Assembly: GCA_910589635.1 (NCBI GenBank)
Contig: CAJUTD010000083.1
Span: forward strand, 4,863-11,776
Origin: an uncultured Lachnospiraceae bacterium
Lineage (GTDB): Bacteria; Bacillota; Clostridia; Lachnospirales; Lachnospiraceae
DNA: 6,914 bases
Direction: 5' to 3'
Shown in pieces: positions 6,711-6,914 of the stretch. Each line of letters starts with the position of its first letter. Position 1 is the stretch's first letter. A program made the translations under genes and the position numbers. Below the pieces are notes generated by a model. The model was not told the DNA's origin and did not search any database. It worked only from the letters and a program-made list of their open reading frames with translations.

Positions 6711-6914
6711 ATCAGGCATAAGATGGCTGTAATAATGGAAAATACTGCCACCACTCTTGTCTCAGACCATCCACCCAGCTCAAAATGATGGTGTATAGGC
6801 GCCATGCGGAAAATGCGTTTGCCGCCTGTCTTTTTAAAATAGGTGACCTGAATCATCACAGACAAAAGCTCTATCCAATAAATCATCGCCACAATCAATA
6901 TAAAGATTGGCATC
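6692..6914 (-). CDS. mraY: Phospho-N-acetylmuramoyl-pentapeptide transferase MraY, C-terminal part
   Basis: The integral membrane enzyme that transfers phospho-MurNAc-pentapeptide from UDP to undecaprenyl phosphate, giving lipid I. Only the last 73 or so residues are in the window; the reading frame is open to the right edge, so the 5' part is missing and the methionine nearest the edge is internal. Recognition rests on the C-terminal signature TYFKKTGGKRIFRMAPIHHHFELGGW, with the triple histidine and GW of the family, between two hydrophobic segments (MPIFILIVAMIYWIELLSVM and VVAVFSIITAILCLIGVLAL). The stop is TAG. The mraY-to-murD order is that of the dcw cluster. The gap to the chosen murD start is 90 bases and contains the repeat described separately. 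Confidence 0.96.
   Translation of the reverse strand, partial: MPIFILIVAMIYWIELLSVMIQVTYFKKTGGKRIFRMAPIHHHFELGGWSETRVVAVFSIITAILCLIGVLAL

Noticed and set aside
1..6914. A new defence, mobile or biosynthetic system
   Set aside because: Every sizeable frame is either a recognised division, wall or chemotaxis gene or a mirror of one. There are no transposase, integrase, long terminal repeats, CRISPR repeats or unexplained gene cluster.

Overview
The window looks like the chromosome of a Gram-positive anaerobe of the class Clostridia, most likely a member of the Lachnospiraceae. This rests on recalled resemblance, not a database search. The FtsZ begins MLEI, as I recall for that family, the division gene order fits, the POTRA protein is of the DivIB type, and the chemoreceptor has the layout common in clostridia. 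All features are ordinary chromosomal genes. I see no insertion sequence, prophage, CRISPR array, tRNA, rRNA or defence locus.

Layout: the + strand carries one gene, a complete transmembrane methyl-accepting chemotaxis protein (73-1743). The rest is a minus-strand block, read from the right edge leftwards: the 3' end of mraY (6692-6914, cut by the window edge), murD (5189-6601), ftsW/spoVE (4051-5166), divIB/ftsQ (3299-4048) and ftsZ (1863-3101). The chemoreceptor and ftsZ converge on a 119-base gap with a GC-rich hairpin flanked by an A-tract and a T-tract, which can serve as a terminator in both directions.

The minus-strand block is the downstream half of a division and cell wall (dcw) cluster. 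MraY makes lipid I, and MurD adds D-glutamate to the cytoplasmic UDP-MurNAc-L-Ala precursor. FtsW polymerises lipid II into septal glycan, DivIB is the bitopic divisome scaffold, and FtsZ forms the cytoplasmic ring. mraY, murD, ftsW and divIB are tightly spaced, and the divIB ribosome binding site lies inside the last codons of ftsW, so they are probably one operon. ftsZ is set apart by a 197-base AT-rich leader with a plausible promoter and a hairpin, so it probably has its own transcription as well as read-through.

No gene-free stretch exceeds 300 bases. The points most worth a second look are small: an imperfect 70-base-offset repeat that seems to copy the end of mraY into the mraY-murD gap, the TTG start and structured leader of ftsZ, the absence of murG, murB and ftsA from their usual places, and a few substitutions at normally conserved residues. 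I found no evidence for a new multi-gene system.
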